Below, in pieces: positions 58,267 to 64,000 of a stretch of DNA of 64,000 bases. Within the stretch, counting starts at the first letter, position 1; each line of letters begins with the position of its first letter. Origin of the DNA: a virus; IMG/VR virus record IMGVR_UViG_3300046780_000888, positions 62,001 to 126,000 of that record; one strand, 5' to 3'. A program made the translations under genes and the position numbers. The notes under the pieces were generated by a model, which did no database searches, was not told where the DNA came from, and was given only the letters and a program-made list of their open reading frames with translations.

Positions 58267-59588
58267 TACTCGGGATCCCGACTCTGAATCGCTACGACCT
58301 GCTCGATAGGCTCATCGCCTCCGCGGAGGCCGGAACGGTGAAGCCTGACCGTTACGTCATTATCGACAACGGAGGGAAGTATCGGCTTCCTGAGGCATTT
58401 CGTGCTCGCGACGACTTCGAGCTCGTGTCCCCGGGGAAAAACCTGGGCGTCGCGGCGTCGTGGAACCTCTTACTCGAGATGGCCGACGCCGATTCGATCG
58501 TGATCTCGAACGACGACATCGAGCTTCAACCGGATGCGCTCGAGAAATTCGCGGACGCATTCGAGTCCGGGCACGCGTTCATCGGCGCCTGCGGTGGCTG
58601 GGCGCTCTTCGGCCAAGCGCCCTCCGTTGCGGAGAAGATCGGTCTCTACGACGAGAACTTCGGCATGGCGTACTATGAGGACTGCGACTACTTGCTCCGT
58701 CTCCGCGCTGCCGGCATTCCCGTTCACGACCTCGGCTACATCGGGGCGCACGTCGGGAACGCTTCGACCCATGGCGGGACAGCGGAGGAGCAGGCTCTCG
58801 TCGCTCATAGCCGGGAGCGGAACTACGCCTACTTCGTCGCGAAGTGGGGCGCCGATAGCCCGCGCTGGGGCAATCCTCACGTGAAGAACTTCGCTGAGCC
58901 GTTTGATGGCATGCCTCCGCGCGGCTGGGCCAACAGGACGAACATGCGCGACATCATTGCGCCGATGCGCTGGGATGTCCTGAACTACATCGCGAAGAAG
59001 ATCGGCGCGAAACGGTATCTCGAAATCGGAGTCGCGGACGGCTCTTGCATGCGTCGGATCGAGGTCGAAGAGAAATGGGGGGTCGATCCCAATCCGCAGC
59101 CGGGAGCCGTGTCCGCCTCGACGATATTCGTGCCCCGAACGAGCGACTTTTTCTTCGAGCGGCTTGCCTCGACATCGGGGCAATTCGATCTCGTCTTCAT
59201 CGACGGCGACCATCGTGCCGAGCAGGTCTATCGGGAGGTACATGCAGCGGTGACGGTCCTGAGCCCGAAGGGCGTCATCTGTCTCCACGACTGTAACCCG
59301 CACTCGGAAGAGATGCAGCAGGTGCCGCTCGCCTCCGGATGGCAATGGACGGGTGATGTCTGGAAAGCCATCGCGCGTCTTCGGAGCGAGGAGGAGCACC
59401 GCGTACGAGTCATCCCGTCGGACTACGGAATCGGGATTGTGCTCCCCGGACGCCCTTGTTCTGCACCAAAGCTCCCTGCCGAATGGGACCGGTTGCTCTG
59501 GCGAGATCTCGTTGCGGGGCGCCGGGAGATCCTCGGTCTCATCGCTCCAGGGGAATGGCGTGAATACCTGGACAGTCAGCTCCAGTAG
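58263..59588 (+). CDS. GT2 glycosyltransferase fused to class I methyltransferase
   Basis: 441 residues. Residues 1-230: GT2 fold with [40 protein letters not shown] (with the NDD metal motif following, VISNDDIEL) and YYEDCDYLLRLRAAG. Residues about 240-400: Rossmann methyltransferase of the Methyltransf_24 kind (YLEIGVADGSCMRRIEVEEK, FDLVFIDGDHRAEQVYREVH, GVICLHDCNPHS). Likely adds and methylates a sugar. It overlaps the previous gene, so the two are made together. Confidence 0.85.
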   Translation: MILGIPTLNRYDLLDRLIASAEAGTVKPDRYVIIDNGGKYRLPEAFRARDDFELVSPGKNLGVAASWNLLLEMADADSIVISNDDIELQPDALEKFADAFESGHAFIGACGGWALFGQAPSVAEKIGLYDENFGMAYYEDCDYLLRLRAAGIPVHDLGYIGAHVGNASTHGGTAEEQALVAHSRERNYAYFVAKWGADSPRWGNPHVKNFAEPFDGMPPRGWANRTNMRDIIAPMRWDVLNYIAKKIGAKRYLEIGVADGSCMRRIEVEEKWGVDPNPQPGAVSASTIFVPRTSDFFFERLASTSGQFDLVFIDGDHRAEQVYREVHAAVTVLSPKGVICLHDCNPHSEEMQQVPLASGWQWTGDVWKAIARLRSEEEHRVRVIPSDYGIGIVLPGRPCSAPKLPAEWDRLLWRDLVAGRREILGLIAPGEWREYLDSQLQ

Positions 59589-62794
<3,206 letters not shown>

Positions 62795-62798
62795 CCGA

Positions 62799-63623
62799 TC
62801 ACTCCTTCACGAGCACGGATACCCCGATCTTGCCCTCGGCGTGGTTCTCGACCAGCGCCAAAAACCGTCCATCCGACGTCTCCTCTTTTGTCCCGAGCTT
62901 GAACTTGTCCGAGGCGGCGCTCAGCCCAGCAATCAGCGACACGGCCTCGTCGCTGAATTCGCTCGGCAGCGCTCGCCGGTACCCCTTCACCGGGCTCCGA
63001 TCCGGGCGGAGCGCAATCGCCGCGTTCCATTTGTCGGCGCGAGCCCAGTCGCGTTCGCTCGGACGGCAGTTGCCCCCGGTCGCATAGGCCGCAAATACCT
63101 TGGCGACCTTCGCTCGATCTGCGCGCTGCCCAGACCAAACCCCGCACTGCCGCGCCTGCGCGACCCAAATCCGCGCCGTCGCTGCTGCACACAATTCAAT
63201 CGCCTCGTCGGCCGTTCCGACCATCTTGTTCCACTCTTCTTCTGGCACCAGTTGCGAGACGTGGATCTGACCGAAGCAGTGCGCCTTGCCGTTGTCCTGC
63301 GTCCATTTGGGATGCTTGACTCCGGCCTGCACGCGCTCATCGAACAGCGTCTCCGCGTGCCAGAGCTCCAGCATCGCGAGCGAGAACTCTGTCGCGGTCC
63401 AGGCTTGCCCATTTGCATACGGCTCTGTCGCGTGAGCGAGCGCCGTCGTCATTCCCTGAAGCCTCATCTTGTACTCGGCCCGGGTTTCTCCAGGCGCCGA
63501 CGAATGCGGCATCTTTTCCGCGGTTGCATAGAGCCACACGGCAAGCTTGTTCGGAGACGTCGCCGTCGCCTCGAATGCGACCAGGGCGATTGCCAGAGCG
63601 AGCAGAACTGTAATGCGCTTCAT
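62799..63623 (-). CDS. Secreted lytic transglycosylase-like protein
   Basis: 274 residues. N-terminal signal (ITVLLALAIALVAFEATA). The central part follows transglycosylases: LELWHAETLFDERVQAG (candidate catalytic Glu), GKAHCFGQIHVSQL and KVFAAYATGGN. It is longer than the SLT enzyme at 40026 and lacks a clear AxxxNSG. Exported to the periplasm or virion; likely a cell-wall hydrolase used during entry or exit. Confidence 0.6.
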   Translation of the reverse strand: MKRITVLLALAIALVAFEATATSPNKLAVWLYATAEKMPHSSAPGETRAEYKMRLQGMTTALAHATEPYANGQAWTATEFSLAMLELWHAETLFDERVQAGVKHPKWTQDNGKAHCFGQIHVSQLVPEEEWNKMVGTADEAIELCAAATARIWVAQARQCGVWSGQRADRAKVAKVFAAYATGGNCRPSERDWARADKWNAAIALRPDRSPVKGYRRALPSEFSDEAVSLIAGLSAASDKFKLGTKEETSDGRFLALVENHAEGKIGVSVLVKE

Positions 63624-63657
63624 GACGCGAAGCCTTGCACGTCTTCGCTGAGCCTGT

Positions 63658-64000
63658 CTACTTTCTGCTGCGCTTGGATTTTATCGGTTTGCCTAGCTGG
63701 TTACCAAACTGAATCCATCCTCGTCGCCGCTTCCGCGCGAAGAGCTCCACGTGCGGACCTTTCGTCAGCTTCTTCACGATCTTGTAGAACTCGTCGGGCT
63801 TCTCCGAGTGCGCGCCGAGCGGGGCATCGAACATCGAACGGATACTGCGGTTCGTCACCTTCCCCTTCCCGCGGCGGCCGATCAGGCACACCTCGTGACA
63901 CATGCGTGTGTAGCGCCCCATGCCGAAGGCGAGCTTCCCGCTCTTCGTGAGCTTCCTCCACACAATCTCGGACTTCGGAGTGAACCCCCAGGCCCGCATC
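63658..64000 (-). CDS. C-terminal part of MT-A70-type DNA adenine methyltransferase (cut by window edge)
   Basis: At least 114 residues; the N-terminal part, including DPPW, is outside the window. Visible: WGFTPKSEIVWRKLTKSGKL, FGMGRYTRMCHEVCLIGRRG and GAHSEKPDEFYKIVKKLTKG, PHVELFARKRRRGWIQFGN. These match the end of MT-A70-family N6-adenine methyltransferases, used by phages to protect DNA from restriction. Confidence 0.75.
   Translation of the reverse strand, partial: MRAWGFTPKSEIVWRKLTKSGKLAFGMGRYTRMCHEVCLIGRRGKGKVTNRSIRSMFDAPLGAHSEKPDEFYKIVKKLTKGPHVELFARKRRRGWIQFGNQLGKPIKSKRSRK

Overview
The window is a 64 kb piece of a GC-rich, gene-dense mobile genome, most likely a large double-stranded DNA phage (or a phage-like plasmid) of a myxobacterium-type host. 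Evidence for a phage: strings of very small genes coupled by ATGA/GTGA overlaps, fibre-like proteins with collagen-type and YadA-head-type repeats, at least four peptidoglycan-acting enzymes, a tyrosine recombinase, and glycosyltransferases with sugar or methyl transfer partners. Evidence for the host: two lipoproteins with a CGGADF start and long Gly/Ser/Thr-rich linkers, a style common in Polyangia. No terminase, portal, major capsid, replicase, tRNA or rRNA was recognised, so the assignment as a phage is an inference and the window is probably only part of a larger genome.

Layout. 1-4.6 kb (+): an exonuclease, small membrane proteins, a family 4 glycosyltransferase and unknown proteins. 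4.6-10.2 kb (-): two lipoproteins, a possible metallopeptidase, a zinc-finger protein and a 1345-residue tyrosine recombinase with a very long unknown C-terminal part. 10.2-10.7 kb (+): a phosphatase. 10.7-23.9 kb (-): a long operon of small genes (nucleotidase, DUF1653/zinc-finger protein, RyR-domain protein, nucleotidyltransferase and many unknowns), including a broken DUF1643 gene. At 23.9-24.05 kb a divergent control region with a palindromic operator and a 20-bp inverted repeat separates this from a rightward operon (24.05-33.9 kb) of about 30 small genes plus an FkbM methyltransferase.

33.86-37.94 kb (+) is the standout. Three coupled genes and a CRISPR array form one locus: a 54-residue LacI-type helix-turn-helix headpiece, a compact 583-residue Cas12/TnpB-like effector, a 205-residue coiled-coil protein of unknown function, then a 21-unit array of 36-nt repeats. 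By eye the effector keeps the RuvC-III Asp and the zinc ribbon but has Arg in place of the RuvC-I Asp and Gln in place of the RuvC-II Glu. It therefore looks like a naturally nuclease-dead type V effector that would bind rather than cut. No cas1, cas2 or tracrRNA was seen. The repeats change in blocks from one version to another along the array.

38-42 kb: a protein-kinase-fold gene, an FmdB-type zinc ribbon, a lytic transglycosylase, an SGNH hydrolase and a possible ribbon-helix-helix protein. 42-56 kb (mostly -): an apparent fibre and lysis module, with M15 peptidase, an amidase with a peptidoglycan-binding domain, two tiny membrane proteins, a degenerate M23-like protein, a YadA-head-like fibre, and several (GxT)n proteins sharing a common N-terminal head. 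56-59.6 kb (+): two multidomain glycosyltransferases. 59.6-64 kb (-): a 951-residue collagen-like protein, a transglycosylase-like protein and the end of an MT-A70-type adenine methyltransferase.
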